This document shows, piece after piece, positions 24,484 through 33,393 of a stretch of 54,388 bases of DNA; position 1 is the stretch's first letter, and each line of letters opens with the position of its first letter. The notes under the pieces are model-generated. The model was not told the origin of the DNA, made no database searches, and saw nothing but the letters and a program-made list of their open reading frames with translations. The DNA lies in the NCBI GenBank assembly GCA_030628905.1, contig DAOVQB010000009.1, forward strand, positions 1-54,388. Reading direction: 5' to 3'. Source of the stretch: DAOVQB01 sp023128935 (lineage in GTDB: Bacteria > Eisenbacteria > RBG-16-71-46 > CAIMUX01 > WJJG01). Both the position numbers and the translations under genes were made by a program.

Positions 24484-25578
24484 ATGCCTGTTGTACGGAC
24501 ATCAATGGAGGCCGGCCAGCGCAAGGTGCGGATCGCAGTTGATGCCATGGGCAGTGATGTTGGGCCCGAGATCGTAGTCCGCGGCTCTATCCAGGCAGTC
24601 CGGGACATGGCTGGCAGTGTTGAGGTAGTTCTAGTTGGGAACGAGCCAACGATCTGGGCGGCACTCCGATCTGAGGATGCCGAGGGGTTGCCGCTGGTCG
24701 TCGTCCATGCCCGCGAGCGCATCGGGATGTCTGAGAAGGCTAGGCAGGCATACCGGCGCAAGCGCGATTCCTCCATCGCGGTCTGCGCAAGTCTGGTCCA
24801 GACCGGTAGGGCGGAAGCCCTCGTCAGCACCGGCAATACTGGGGCGGTGGTGACGACCTTCTTGCTCAACCTGGGACGGACCCGTGGGATCAAGCGGCCC
24901 GCGATTGCCAGTGTCATTCCGACCTCCGAGGGCCAATGCGTCATGCTGGACGTCGGAGCGAACGCAGATTGCAAACCCCTTCACCTCTACCAGTTTGCTC
25001 AGATGGGGCGTACGTACGCCCAGCTCATCCTGGGGATCTCTAATCCTCGGGTTGGGCTGCTGAATATCGGCGAGGAACCGAGCAAGGGCAGCGCCCTGGC
25101 CCAGGCAGCCCACCAGCTCCTTGCCCAGGGCCGTGATCAGCTCAACTTCATCGGCAATGTGGAGGGCCGGGACATCTTCGGTAGCAAGGCGGATGTCGTT
25201 GTGTGCGACGGGTTTACGGGCAATGTGATCCTCAAGCTCGCGGGGAGTTTGGCCAGTTTCGGGAGCCGGGCAATCAAGCGGGAGATTCAGCAGAGCTTGG
25301 CAGCGCGATGCGGTGCCTTGCTGATGAAACCTGCCTTTCGCAGCCTTGGACGGCGTTTCAACTACGAGGAGTATGGCGGCGCGTTGCTCCTCGGCACGCG
25401 TGGCGTTTGCGTGATCGGACATGGGCGATCATCGCCGCGTGCCATCCGCAATGCCATCGATGTGGCCGCGCGCTCAGTCCGCAGCAGCCTGGAGGACTCG
25501 ATCCTCCAGATCATTGAGGCCGACCGGACCGTTGCACGCCCAATCGAAGCGCAGGTTACCCCGTCGGTCGGGCCTTGA
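24484..25578 (+). CDS. plsX: Phosphate acyltransferase PlsX
   Basis: 364 residues from ATG 24484, chosen because AGGAG lies 7 bases upstream; an inner ATG at 24505 is possible. PlsX converts acyl-ACP to acyl-phosphate for phospholipid synthesis. It shows RIAVDAMGSDVGPEIVVRG near the N-terminus, ALVSTGNTGAVV, MLDVGANADCKP and VVCDGFTGNVILK, all family hallmarks. The gene normally followed by fabH is here followed by a 180-bp gap and fabD. Confidence 0.95.
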   Translation: MPVVRTSMEAGQRKVRIAVDAMGSDVGPEIVVRGSIQAVRDMAGSVEVVLVGNEPTIWAALRSEDAEGLPLVVVHARERIGMSEKARQAYRRKRDSSIAVCASLVQTGRAEALVSTGNTGAVVTTFLLNLGRTRGIKRPAIASVIPTSEGQCVMLDVGANADCKPLHLYQFAQMGRTYAQLILGISNPRVGLLNIGEEPSKGSALAQAAHQLLAQGRDQLNFIGNVEGRDIFGSKADVVVCDGFTGNVILKLAGSLASFGSRAIKREIQQSLAARCGALLMKPAFRSLGRRFNYEEYGGALLLGTRGVCVIGHGRSSPRAIRNAIDVAARSVRSSLEDSILQIIEADRTVARPIEAQVTPSVGP

Positions 25579-25635
25579 AAGCCCTTGCAATCGATCGGCA
25601 TCAAGATGTATACGGAAGGCGTTTGATGGCCATAG

Positions 25636-25667
25636 CACCCCGACACCGGTATCTCTGGATCGGGGTG
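25636..25667 (+). terminator. Hairpin between plsX and fabD
   Basis: CACCCCGA (25636-25643) pairs with TCGGGGTG (25660-25667) over a 16-nt loop, followed by TTGTCCC. It could be a weak terminator or attenuator in the gap where fabH would be expected. Confidence 0.4.
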
Positions 25668-25758
25668 TTGTCCCATTGTGTGTCTTTGAGCCCATAGTGA
25701 TCTCTGGATCCGGGGTATGCGGCAGATCACCTAGTAAGGGCCCTAAGAGGGGAACCGA

Positions 25759-26679
25759 ATGAAAGCGCTCCTCTTCCCTGGTCAGGGTTCTCAGTTCGTG
25801 GGGATGGGGAAGGATCTCTTCGAGAGCTTCGCGGCCGCTCGAGGTATCCTGCGGAGAACTGACGAAGTTCTAGGGTTCTCCCTCTCGGGTCTCATGTTCG
25901 ATGGGCCGGAGGAAGTGCTGCGCGAGACTCGCAATGCTCAGCCGGCCATTCTGGCCCATTCGATGGCTGCGTGGGAGGCCTGCGGTGCTCCCTGGGCCCC
26001 GAATACACTGGTTGCCGCCGGGCATAGCCTGGGAGAATACACGGCCTACACCGTGGCCGGCGCGCTGCACCTCGAGGATGCGCTGCGGATTGTGCGACGG
26101 CGTGGGGAACTCATGTACGCAGCTGGTTTGAAGCACCAGGGAACCATGGCCGCTGTGCTGGGCGCTGATGCCGAGAGGGTTCAGGCAGCCTGCGAGCAGG
26201 TTGAGGGTATTGTGGGGCTGGCGAATCTGAACAGCCCTGGACAGATCGTGATCTCGGGCGAAGTCCCGGCCATCGGGGAGGTGGGGCGCATCTTGAAAGA
26301 GCAAGGCGCCAAGCGCGTGATCGAGCTCAAGGTCAGCGGTGCCTTTCACTCGCCCTTGATGGAGTCGGCTGCCGAGGGCTTGAAAGGCGTCCTGGAGAGC
26401 GCGGAGATCCGTCCCGCGCAGTTTCCCGTCTATGCCAATGCATCTGCATCGCCAGTAGTAGAGCCATCCGAGATCAGGGCCTCGCTGGTCAGACAGCTCC
26501 TTCAGCCGGTTCTGTGGGAACCCAGCATGCGGGCCATAGCCCGCTTGGCACCCGAGGAGTTTCTGGAGATCGGGCCGGGCCAGGTCCTCAAAGGACTCCT
26601 GCGGCAAACGGATCGTGGTTTCAGCTGCCGGACGCTTGGCACGGTTGAGGAATTGCAGGCCATTGAGGTCGGCGGATGA
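25759..26679 (+). CDS. fabD: Malonyl-CoA:ACP transacylase
   Basis: 306 residues. It loads malonyl groups onto ACP for fatty acid synthesis. FPGQGSQFVGMG is at the N-terminus, the nucleophile Ser90 is in GHSLGEY, Arg in VRRRGELM binds the malonyl carboxylate, and the catalytic His is in GAFHSPLM. The ATG at 25759 follows AGAGGGGAACC. It overlaps the open frame leading to acpP, with the acpP start 75 bp downstream. Confidence 0.96.
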   Translation: MKALLFPGQGSQFVGMGKDLFESFAAARGILRRTDEVLGFSLSGLMFDGPEEVLRETRNAQPAILAHSMAAWEACGAPWAPNTLVAAGHSLGEYTAYTVAGALHLEDALRIVRRRGELMYAAGLKHQGTMAAVLGADAERVQAACEQVEGIVGLANLNSPGQIVISGEVPAIGEVGRILKEQGAKRVIELKVSGAFHSPLMESAAEGLKGVLESAEIRPAQFPVYANASASPVVEPSEIRASLVRQLLQPVLWEPSMRAIARLAPEEFLEIGPGQVLKGLLRQTDRGFSCRTLGTVEELQAIEVGG

Positions 26680-26753
26680 TGGGATCGGATTCCGCCATCA
26701 CCGAGTGGTTGGGATCTACACTTGGCGCATCACAGTTTGTAAGGAGAGCAGTC

Positions 26754-27008
26754 ATGGAGAATTACGAGGAGAAGGTCAAGGAGATCATCGTTGAGCAATT
26801 GGGTATAACCCCCGACCAGGTTATCCCTGAGGCTTCCTTCATCGACGATCTCGGCGCTGATTCGCTGGATACCGTCGAGCTGGTCATGGCTTTCGAGGAT
26901 GCCTTCAGTATCGAGATCCCGGATGAGGACGCTGAGAGAATGCTGCGCGTCGGCGATGCTGTCGAGTACCTGAAGAAGAAGCTGGCAGAGAAGGCGAGCA
27001 GCTCATAG
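26754..27008 (+). CDS. acpP: Acyl carrier protein
   Basis: 84 residues from ATG 26754, preceded by AAGGAG; the longer frame from 26676 is not used. It has the phosphopantetheine attachment Ser37 in GADSLDTVE, acidic helices and the EIPDEDAERM segment of a typical AcpP. The gene sits between fabD and fabF; fabG, often found here, is missing. Confidence 0.97.
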   Translation: MENYEEKVKEIIVEQLGITPDQVIPEASFIDDLGADSLDTVELVMAFEDAFSIEIPDEDAERMLRVGDAVEYLKKKLAEKASSS

Positions 27009-27077
27009 CAGCATCGTGCGAGCCCGGACCGGGTTTCTCCTGTTTTGGCTGGGTTCTTGGGGAAAGGATGCCTGGAC

Positions 27078-28313
27078 ATGAAACGGCGTATTGCAATTAC
27101 GGGGCTGGGGGTGGTCTCCCCTGTCGGCAACGATGTGGACTCCTTCTGGGACAGCATCAGCGAGGGAAAGGGGGGGATCAGACGCACGGACCGCTTTGAT
27201 GTGTCTGCCTTTGACAGCCAGATCTCCGGCCAGGTGCGCGATTTCGATCCTTCCCGGTTTATCGACCGCAAATCGCTGCGGCACCACGATCGCTTTGTTC
27301 AGTATGCCATGGTTGCTTCCCTTGAGGCCTTTGGGCAAGCGGGCTTGGATCAGGACAAGCTGGATCCAGAGCGCATGGCTGCGATCATCGGATCCGGCAT
27401 CGGGGGCATTGAGACCTTGGAGCAGCAACACACGATTCTCATGAATCGCGGCCCGAAGCGGATCAGTCCCTTCTTTGTGCCCATGATGATCTCGGATATG
27501 GCGAGCGGCCAGCTATCCATTACGTTCAATGCCAAGGGGCCGAACTTCTGCACGGTCTCCGCCTGCGCTTCGGGCGCGCATGCCCTCGGAGAGGGTTTCC
27601 GGCTGATTCGGGATGACATAGCCGATATTGTCATAGCTGGCGGGGCAGAGTCGCCCATCACCCCGCTGGCCCTGGGCGGCTTCTGCTCAATGAAGGCGCT
27701 CAGTACGCGCAATGGCGATCCAGGGCGCGCCAGCCGCCCATTCGATAAAGAGCGCGACGGTTTCGTCATGTCCGAGGGCGCGGGCGTTCTCATCCTGGAG
27801 GAGTGGGAACACGCGGCGGGCCGCGGGGCGGAGATCCTGGGGGAGATGATCGGCTATGGCTCCACCGCCGATGCCTACCATGTCACCGCGCCCGAACCCA
27901 ACGGCGATGGGGCGGCGCGTGCCATGATGTGTGCGATCAAGGACGGGGGGATGCGGATCGACGCTATTGACTACATCAATGCGCATGGCACCTCAACCCC
28001 GCTCAACGACAAGGGGGAGACCATCGCGATCCGAACCGTCTTTGGCGCCCGCGCCGACCGCTTGCCGGTGAGTTCCACCAAGTCGATGACTGGTCACCTA
28101 CTGGGCGCTGCAGGTGGCGTTGAGGCTGTCGCGTCTCTCTTGTCTCTCCGGAAAGGCGTGATTCCGCCGACAATCAACTATGAGGTTGCGGATCCCGAAT
28201 GCGACCTTGATTACGTTCCCAATGTCGCCCGGCGTCAGGAGTTAAAGGCTGTATTGTCAAACTCCCTCGGCTTTGGCGGGCACAACGTCTCACTTCTGTT
28301 CCGGTCGGTGTGA
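27078..28313 (+). CDS. fabF: Beta-ketoacyl-ACP synthase II
   Basis: 411 residues from ATG 27078 (AAAGGA upstream). A condensing enzyme of fatty acid elongation: RIAITGLGVVSPVG at the N-terminus, the nucleophile Cys in VSACASGAHAL, and the two catalytic His in NAHGTSTPLND and TKSMTGHLLGAAGG. The final block NSLGFGGHN is intact. Length and motifs are standard FabF. Confidence 0.96.
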   Translation: MKRRIAITGLGVVSPVGNDVDSFWDSISEGKGGIRRTDRFDVSAFDSQISGQVRDFDPSRFIDRKSLRHHDRFVQYAMVASLEAFGQAGLDQDKLDPERMAAIIGSGIGGIETLEQQHTILMNRGPKRISPFFVPMMISDMASGQLSITFNAKGPNFCTVSACASGAHALGEGFRLIRDDIADIVIAGGAESPITPLALGGFCSMKALSTRNGDPGRASRPFDKERDGFVMSEGAGVLILEEWEHAAGRGAEILGEMIGYGSTADAYHVTAPEPNGDGAARAMMCAIKDGGMRIDAIDYINAHGTSTPLNDKGETIAIRTVFGARADRLPVSSTKSMTGHLLGAAGGVEAVASLLSLRKGVIPPTINYEVADPECDLDYVPNVARRQELKAVLSNSLGFGGHNVSLLFRSV

Positions 28314-28425
28314 TCTGACTTACACGCCGGCATGAAGCCACAGGGCGGGATCCGTTGGCCCTCTGGAGTGTGCCCGGAAGCCTTCCGTGAGGTTACGGAC
28401 CGAGCTGGAAGTGCGGAGCCTAACA

Positions 28426-29244
28426 ATGCATGTGGTGATGCGATGGAAGAGGGCTATTGGGCGCCTGCTTCGCGCCGCTACTCTGGAAAAGCATCCAGTA
28501 CCAACCACTGATAACGCCGCAGAGGTCCTGGCGGAATTCCAGAAGCGGCTGGGGATCACATTCTGCGACACCGATCTGCTGCTCAGAGCGCTGACCCATC
28601 GTTCCTATCTAGGGGGGGAGAGCGAGTTTCTACCTGCCTCCAACGAGCGCCTTGAATTTCTGGGCGATGCCGTTCTCGAACTGATCGTCATCGATCATCT
28701 GTTCTGCCGGTTCCCCGAAGATCGTGAAGGGGAGCTTACGCAGAAGAAGTCCCTCCTAGTCAGCAAGACGGTCTTGGCCGATCTCGCCGAGCGGATGCAG
28801 CTGGGTCGCTTCATCTTCATGAGTCCCGCGGAGCGCGACGCTGGTGGAGGTGCAAGGCACTCGATCCTGGCTGATGCCTTCGAGGCCCTCTTGGGCGCTC
28901 TGTACCTGGATCAGGGCATTCCTGCGGCCCGCGCCCTTGTAGAACGCTGGCTGCTTGGGCAAGCCAGCCGGATCCTCGAGGACACTGAGAAGCAGAACTT
29001 TAAGAGCATTCTTCAGGAACACGTCCAGGCCAGCCTGCGCGTTCACCCCCGGTATCGTGTGCGGAACCAGGAAGGACCCGACCACGACAAGCGTTTTATC
29101 ATCGAGGTCATGGTCCGGGGGCGGATCATCGGCGTCGGGCGTGGGCACAACAAGAAGGAGGCCGAGCAGCAGGCCGCGCGTAACGCCCTGGCTTCCCACG
29201 AGCTATCCCAGTGGCTCGAGGGCCAGGGCAACGCCAACACTTAA
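28426..29244 (+). CDS. rnc: Ribonuclease III
   Basis: About 272 residues from ATG 28426 (GGAG seven bases upstream); a GTG at 28387 would add 13 residues. The RNase III signature ERLEFLGDAVLELIV, the acidic ADAFEALLGALYLD block and a C-terminal dsRNA-binding domain (NFKSILQEHVQ ... GHNKKEAEQQAARNAL) are complete. It processes rRNA and other structured RNA. Its place after the fab genes is common in this type of cluster. Confidence 0.95.
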   Translation: MHVVMRWKRAIGRLLRAATLEKHPVPTTDNAAEVLAEFQKRLGITFCDTDLLLRALTHRSYLGGESEFLPASNERLEFLGDAVLELIVIDHLFCRFPEDREGELTQKKSLLVSKTVLADLAERMQLGRFIFMSPAERDAGGGARHSILADAFEALLGALYLDQGIPAARALVERWLLGQASRILEDTEKQNFKSILQEHVQASLRVHPRYRVRNQEGPDHDKRFIIEVMVRGRIIGVGRGHNKKEAEQQAARNALASHELSQWLEGQGNANT

Positions 29245-29259
29245 TAGAGGGCTCCTCCG

Positions 29260-29298
29260 CCTTAGGGCTCGCGCGGGCCCTAAGGGCTTGCGCGAGCC
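29260..29298. terminator. Hairpins at the rnc / outer-membrane-protein convergence
   Basis: CCTTAGGGC (29260-29268) pairs with GCCCTAAGG (29277-29285), then GGCTTGCGCGAGCC (29285-29298) forms a second imperfect palindrome that matches the one after sucD. Both lie in the 55-bp gap between convergent genes, where a bidirectional terminator is expected. No T-run is present. Confidence 0.5.
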
Positions 29299-29299
29299 A

Positions 29300-30589
29300 T
29301 TACTCAAGGCGGAAGGCAGCGGTCAATAGCAATCGGCGCTCGTCGTGCTCCTCGCTCAAACCCCACACCGCACGGCCAAAGGAGCCTGTGGAGTAGGCTA
29401 GATCAAGTGTCACCGATTGCTGGAGGAGAATACCCGCGCCCAGAGTCACATGGCCCAGCTGTGCGCCGAAATTGGCCCGCGCGTATACCGGCTGATCGTC
29501 TGCCGGGTCCTCGGCCAGGATGACGTCCTGCAGAAGGACGCGGCAGGGAACTGGTTCGTACGCATATCCTGCCCGCAGCCGCAGTCCTGCTCCTCCGACA
29601 TCCAGGAGGTATTCAGCCCCCAGGTGAAGGTCCCAGGTTCTGCGGTAGGCGTCATGCATGCCGCTAGCGTCGAGATAGCGCATGGGGCCCTTATAGTCAA
29701 TCAGTGTCCAGTCGGTGTAGCGCGCGTCACCGGCCAGGAGGAGGTTACCAAAGGCCACCGCTGTCCCGACGGCCGCGCTGAAGGGGTATGTCAGATCCTC
29801 CTTGGCGTACCTGATCACACCGTCCTTCGAACTCTCCGTCGGATCCCAATGAATCCAGCGGGGCAGGTCGATGATCAAGCCCAGCTTCATCTGGTTGCCC
29901 ATGCGCGCCAGAGCGCCCAGGCTACCGGTGTAGCCATCTACGTCGTATTCGGTTGACCACTGCTCTATTATCGCCCCGTCCTGCAAGCAGCGGGAATCGC
30001 GGAGCCAGGATCCATGGATCCGGCTCGCCCTGAGTCCGAGTGAAAGTGTCGGGCTCACATCCACCGCATAGCCAAAGCTCCACTCACCAACAGTTCCATC
30101 ATCATAGAGCTCATCGATGCTCACCCCTCCGGCAGCGCCCCAAGCACGGCGGTATTCCCGGTCGATGATCCACGGCACCGAGTAACCCAGGGCAATCACC
30201 ATGCTGCCGCGATAGGTGGGGAAGGGGTAGACAAACCCCAGGGAAGTAACGCGCGTGCGGGCTAGAGATCCCTCCAGCGTAGTGCCGGCGGAGACTGTTT
30301 CCACATCCCTCTTGATGTCAGTGAGGGTGCCGGAGAACTCGATACGGTTGATGCGGGCCAATCCGGCGGGGTTGTAGCGCAACGCTGCAGCGTCGTCGGA
30401 GATTGCCAGATAGGCTCCCCCCATCCCTATCGCCCGCGCGGAAACCCCGCAATCCTGCAGCATCGGCAGTTCGGGCACCCACTCGTCTACCTGTGCCCCT
30501 GCGGGACCAAGCCAGGGCGCGCACAGCAGCGCCAGGCACAGCGCTGCCGGTGCTGCGCTGGCGGGCTTGCGTGCTACGGCTTTGCTCAT
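29300..30589 (-). CDS. Outer membrane beta-barrel protein (FadL/OmpP1 or PorV/PorQ-like)
   Basis: About 429 residues from ATG 30589, preceded by AGGAA; starts at 30622/30625 would add 11-12 residues to the signal peptide. The signal (PAALCLALLCAPWLGPAGA|Q33) is followed by ARAIGMGGAYLAISDDAAAL and RYNPAGLARI, the N-terminal motif shared by FadL-type transporters and the PorV/PorQ family. The rest is beta-strand rich (for example LRLRAGYAYEPVP, FGAQLGHVTLGAG). It ends in FRLE, unlike the usual terminal Phe. Roles could be hydrophobic solute uptake, or a T9SS-associated shuttle given the sprA homologue in the window; sequence alone does not decide. Confidence 0.7.
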   Translation of the reverse strand: MSKAVARKPASAAPAALCLALLCAPWLGPAGAQVDEWVPELPMLQDCGVSARAIGMGGAYLAISDDAAALRYNPAGLARINRIEFSGTLTDIKRDVETVSAGTTLEGSLARTRVTSLGFVYPFPTYRGSMVIALGYSVPWIIDREYRRAWGAAGGVSIDELYDDGTVGEWSFGYAVDVSPTLSLGLRASRIHGSWLRDSRCLQDGAIIEQWSTEYDVDGYTGSLGALARMGNQMKLGLIIDLPRWIHWDPTESSKDGVIRYAKEDLTYPFSAAVGTAVAFGNLLLAGDARYTDWTLIDYKGPMRYLDASGMHDAYRRTWDLHLGAEYLLDVGGAGLRLRAGYAYEPVPCRVLLQDVILAEDPADDQPVYARANFGAQLGHVTLGAGILLQQSVTLDLAYSTGSFGRAVWGLSEEHDERRLLLTAAFRLE

Positions 30590-30676
30590 CAATTCCTGTC
30601 GGGCTCGGCGCAACTGGTTCATCACCTTATGACCTTCCCTTTCGCAGCATGCAGCGGCGCCCGATCGCTGCGCAGG

Positions 30677-31282
30677 CTAGCGCCGCAAGACCCGAGGCTG
30701 GGGCTTCTCTTTCTTCGGGTCCTTCTGGTTCTTTTCCCTTTGTCCGTCCTCACCCTTCTCGTCCGCGGACTGGCTCTCCTCCTCGGTTGCCCGCGGCGGC
30801 CGAGCTGCCGTGGCCGGGAGTCTCGGGGCAACGGCGGGGAGTCTCAGATGCGGGGCGCGCTCCTGCCGTCGGGCGGAGTTATCCGCGCCATCTGCGCTTA
30901 TGCGGTTTCCGTGTCCCCAGCCCCAACGCCCCAATACCCGCAGGGGCGTGGCGACGCATTCGTCCTGATCGTGCGCCTCGGGGCGATACGGTTGCCAACG
31001 CGACTCATACCACCAGGGAGACCCGTAGTAATTGATCCAGGGGTAGGAAGAGGCGCTGTAGTAGTCGATCCACGAGAATCCAAGCATATCCATGGCGCCA
31101 TAGCCACTGTGGCAGTCTTGGCATGTGCCGGATGAGTCCGATGCTGGGCTGCTCTGCACCACGGGATGCCTGAGCATCGTGAAACAGCCCGCGGTCGACA
31201 GGGCTATGGCGCATGCCAGGACGGCAGGCAGCAGCCTTGCCGCTGAGCCCGCTGGTGGCATCGACTTGCTACGTGGTGTCAT
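30677..31282 (-). CDS. Lipoprotein with a single CXXCH heme-binding motif
   Basis: 201 residues from ATG 31282 (AAGGAG upstream). The N-terminus has a lipoprotein signal with lipobox STAGC (Cys33). Residues 54-58 are CQDCH, a single c-type heme motif, followed by an aromatic-rich segment (GFSWIDYYSASSYPWINYYG, WWYESRW) and then a long charged C-terminal tail of Glu, Lys and Asp (DEKGEDGQREKNQKDPKKEK). A membrane-anchored mono-heme electron carrier or a zinc/heme-binding surface lipoprotein are both possible. I do not recognise the family. It lies upstream of the barrel gene on the same strand, 87 bp away. Confidence 0.6.
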   Translation of the reverse strand: MTPRSKSMPPAGSAARLLPAVLACAIALSTAGCFTMLRHPVVQSSPASDSSGTCQDCHSGYGAMDMLGFSWIDYYSASSYPWINYYGSPWWYESRWQPYRPEAHDQDECVATPLRVLGRWGWGHGNRISADGADNSARRQERAPHLRLPAVAPRLPATAARPPRATEEESQSADEKGEDGQREKNQKDPKKEKPQPRVLRR

Positions 31283-31554
31283 AGGACTCCTTCTCAAGGT
31301 CTGAGAGCAGTATACGGATCGCTTTGCGGGCCTGTCAAAGCAGTAGGGGATTCCGCGTTGCTCTCTACAGCAGTCTATCGGCCTTCCGACCGATATACCA
31401 TTCTATAAGCCCCTGTGTTCCCAGCGGGCTTGGTAGGTGTTCCCGCTTGTGAGAGAATGTGGGTCGCTGCGAGTATCTTTTCCAGGGATGCGAAAGTAGA
31501 TCTCGCATACTAGATCAGAGTCGCGAGACACAACAAGCAGGCGTAGGTTGGATC

Positions 31555-33390
31555 ATGAGCCAAACCGGTAGAGGGTCGTTGCGTAGCGAGTTGCTGGGCC
31601 AGATCGTGGTCCTATGTGGGATTGTGCTCATGGCCTGGCCTCAAGCATGCTGCGGGGCCCATCCATCGTCTCTGGGGAGCATGGAGTTCCTTGCTGCCAG
31701 CTACCGACGCAATGATGACCAGGGCGATCGCAATAGCGAGACCTGGCGCGTCGTGCTGGGTGTCAGCGAGCTGGCCGAGTCGATTCCGGACTCTGTCACT
31801 GCTGTGTCTGAGGTTTGGACCCAGTTTGCCCTCGGTTTCCAGGAAGAACTCAATGGACGGCCCGCAGCAGCCCTGGAGTACTACGAAAAGGCGGAGGAGA
31901 ACAGCAGTTGGCCCAATCCTGAGCTCCTCACCCGCCGAGCGGCCTGCCTCTTGGAACTGAGGCGGCACGCAGAAGCGCTAACTGCCGCTCAGGAAGCCAT
32001 AGCCTTGGACTCGCTTAGCAGCGAGGCTCTATGGAATGTGGCGGCCAGCCTTGTTGCCCTGCGCAGGCCGGATGAAGCAGTCGCCCCGCTGCGTCGCATG
32101 ATCGATCTGCGGCAGGATCGCCGGGCACTGGATGTCCTGTCCCGTGTCCTGGAACAGGAAGGTCGCTACGAGGAGGCAATCGAACCGCTTAGCGAGTTGG
32201 TTCGCATGACACCCTCGTCGCCACATCAGCTGGAACGCCGCAGCGCTATCCTCACCCGCCTGGGGCGCTACGACGAAGCGTTGCGGGACTACTGGGCCAT
32301 CCTTGAGATCTCTCCTGAGCACCCGGTCATCCAAAAGCAGATGGTGTCGCTACTCAAGCAGCTGCATCGGGGGGAGGAGCTGATAAACCTCTATCAAACA
32401 TTGACCGCAAAGATGCCGCGACGCATCGACCTGCGGTGGAAGCTGGTCGAAGCACTGATCCAGTCTGAAGCATGGGAGCAATCGGAGGCGGAGCTGTGGG
32501 CCCTGCAGGAGATGGATCCCACTAGTGGCCTACCGCTGCTTCAATTGGGCCTGGTTGCCTACCGGACAGGCCATCCCCAGCGGGCCCTCAAGTTCATCGA
32601 GCGTGCCGATTCCTTGGAAATCAAACCGGAGTTCATTGAGCGCTGGAGGATGCGCATCAATTTTGCACAAGGTCACCCAGATGCGGCCCTGGCCAGCGCC
32701 ACAAGGCTGGCGGAGCTGGTCCCTGGCTCAGCTGAAGCCTGGAGGATCCGGTCACTCTGCCTGATGAAGGTCGGACGCCTGCAAGAAGCCCTTCTGTCGA
32801 TCGAGCCGTGGGCCAGGCTGGTCGAGACCGACCCCGAGCCATTCCTGCTGGGTGCCGCGGTCTGCCGCGAGCTGGATCTATTGGATCAGACCATCACGAT
32901 GATGAAGAACGCGGCCAAGCGTGCTCCGACGGATAGCAGGATCCTGCTGGACTATGCGGTCTCCCTGGAGGCCGCGGACCGCATCGCCGATGCCGAGGAG
33001 GTCCTGCTCGGGTTGCTCAAGCGCGAGCCTCACCATGCCCAGGCCCTCAATTTCCTCGGCTACATGTGGACGGATCGCGGGTTGCATCTCAGCCAGGCCG
33101 AGGTGCTGATCCGCAAAGCCCTTGGTACGGAACCCGACAACCCGGCTTTTCTCGACAGCATGGGCTGGCTCTGGTACAAGAAGGCCGATTTGAACCAGGC
33201 CGAGAAGTGGCTCGCACGGGCTGTCGACATGGGCGGGGACCACCCTGAGATCTACTGCCATCTCGCCCAGGTCAAGAAAGAGCAGGGGAAGGTGGCTGAA
33301 GCCAGGCAGGTGCTCGAACTTGGCCTCAAACGAAATCCGCAGGATCCCACCTTGCGGAACTTCCTGCTGGGCCTCGGGGATGAGGGGTAG
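31555..33390 (+). CDS. Exported TPR-repeat protein
   Basis: 611 residues from ATG 31555. A hydrophobic segment (LLGQIVVLCGIVLMAWPQACCGA) acts as signal peptide or anchor. The rest is a string of tetratricopeptide repeats, clearest at AALEYYEKAEENSSWPNPEL, EEAIEPLSELVRMTPSS, DALRDYW-like units and the C-terminal NPAFLDSMGWLWYKKADLN ... AEKWLARAVDMGGDHPEIY. TPR arrays bind partner proteins; a periplasmic scaffold role is likely. It ends 3 bp before the ECF sigma gene, so it heads that operon. Confidence 0.8.
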   Translation: MSQTGRGSLRSELLGQIVVLCGIVLMAWPQACCGAHPSSLGSMEFLAASYRRNDDQGDRNSETWRVVLGVSELAESIPDSVTAVSEVWTQFALGFQEELNGRPAAALEYYEKAEENSSWPNPELLTRRAACLLELRRHAEALTAAQEAIALDSLSSEALWNVAASLVALRRPDEAVAPLRRMIDLRQDRRALDVLSRVLEQEGRYEEAIEPLSELVRMTPSSPHQLERRSAILTRLGRYDEALRDYWAILEISPEHPVIQKQMVSLLKQLHRGEELINLYQTLTAKMPRRIDLRWKLVEALIQSEAWEQSEAELWALQEMDPTSGLPLLQLGLVAYRTGHPQRALKFIERADSLEIKPEFIERWRMRINFAQGHPDAALASATRLAELVPGSAEAWRIRSLCLMKVGRLQEALLSIEPWARLVETDPEPFLLGAAVCRELDLLDQTITMMKNAAKRAPTDSRILLDYAVSLEAADRIADAEEVLLGLLKREPHHAQALNFLGYMWTDRGLHLSQAEVLIRKALGTEPDNPAFLDSMGWLWYKKADLNQAEKWLARAVDMGGDHPEIYCHLAQVKKEQGKVAEARQVLELGLKRNPQDPTLRNFLLGLGDEG

Positions 33391-33393
33391 GAG

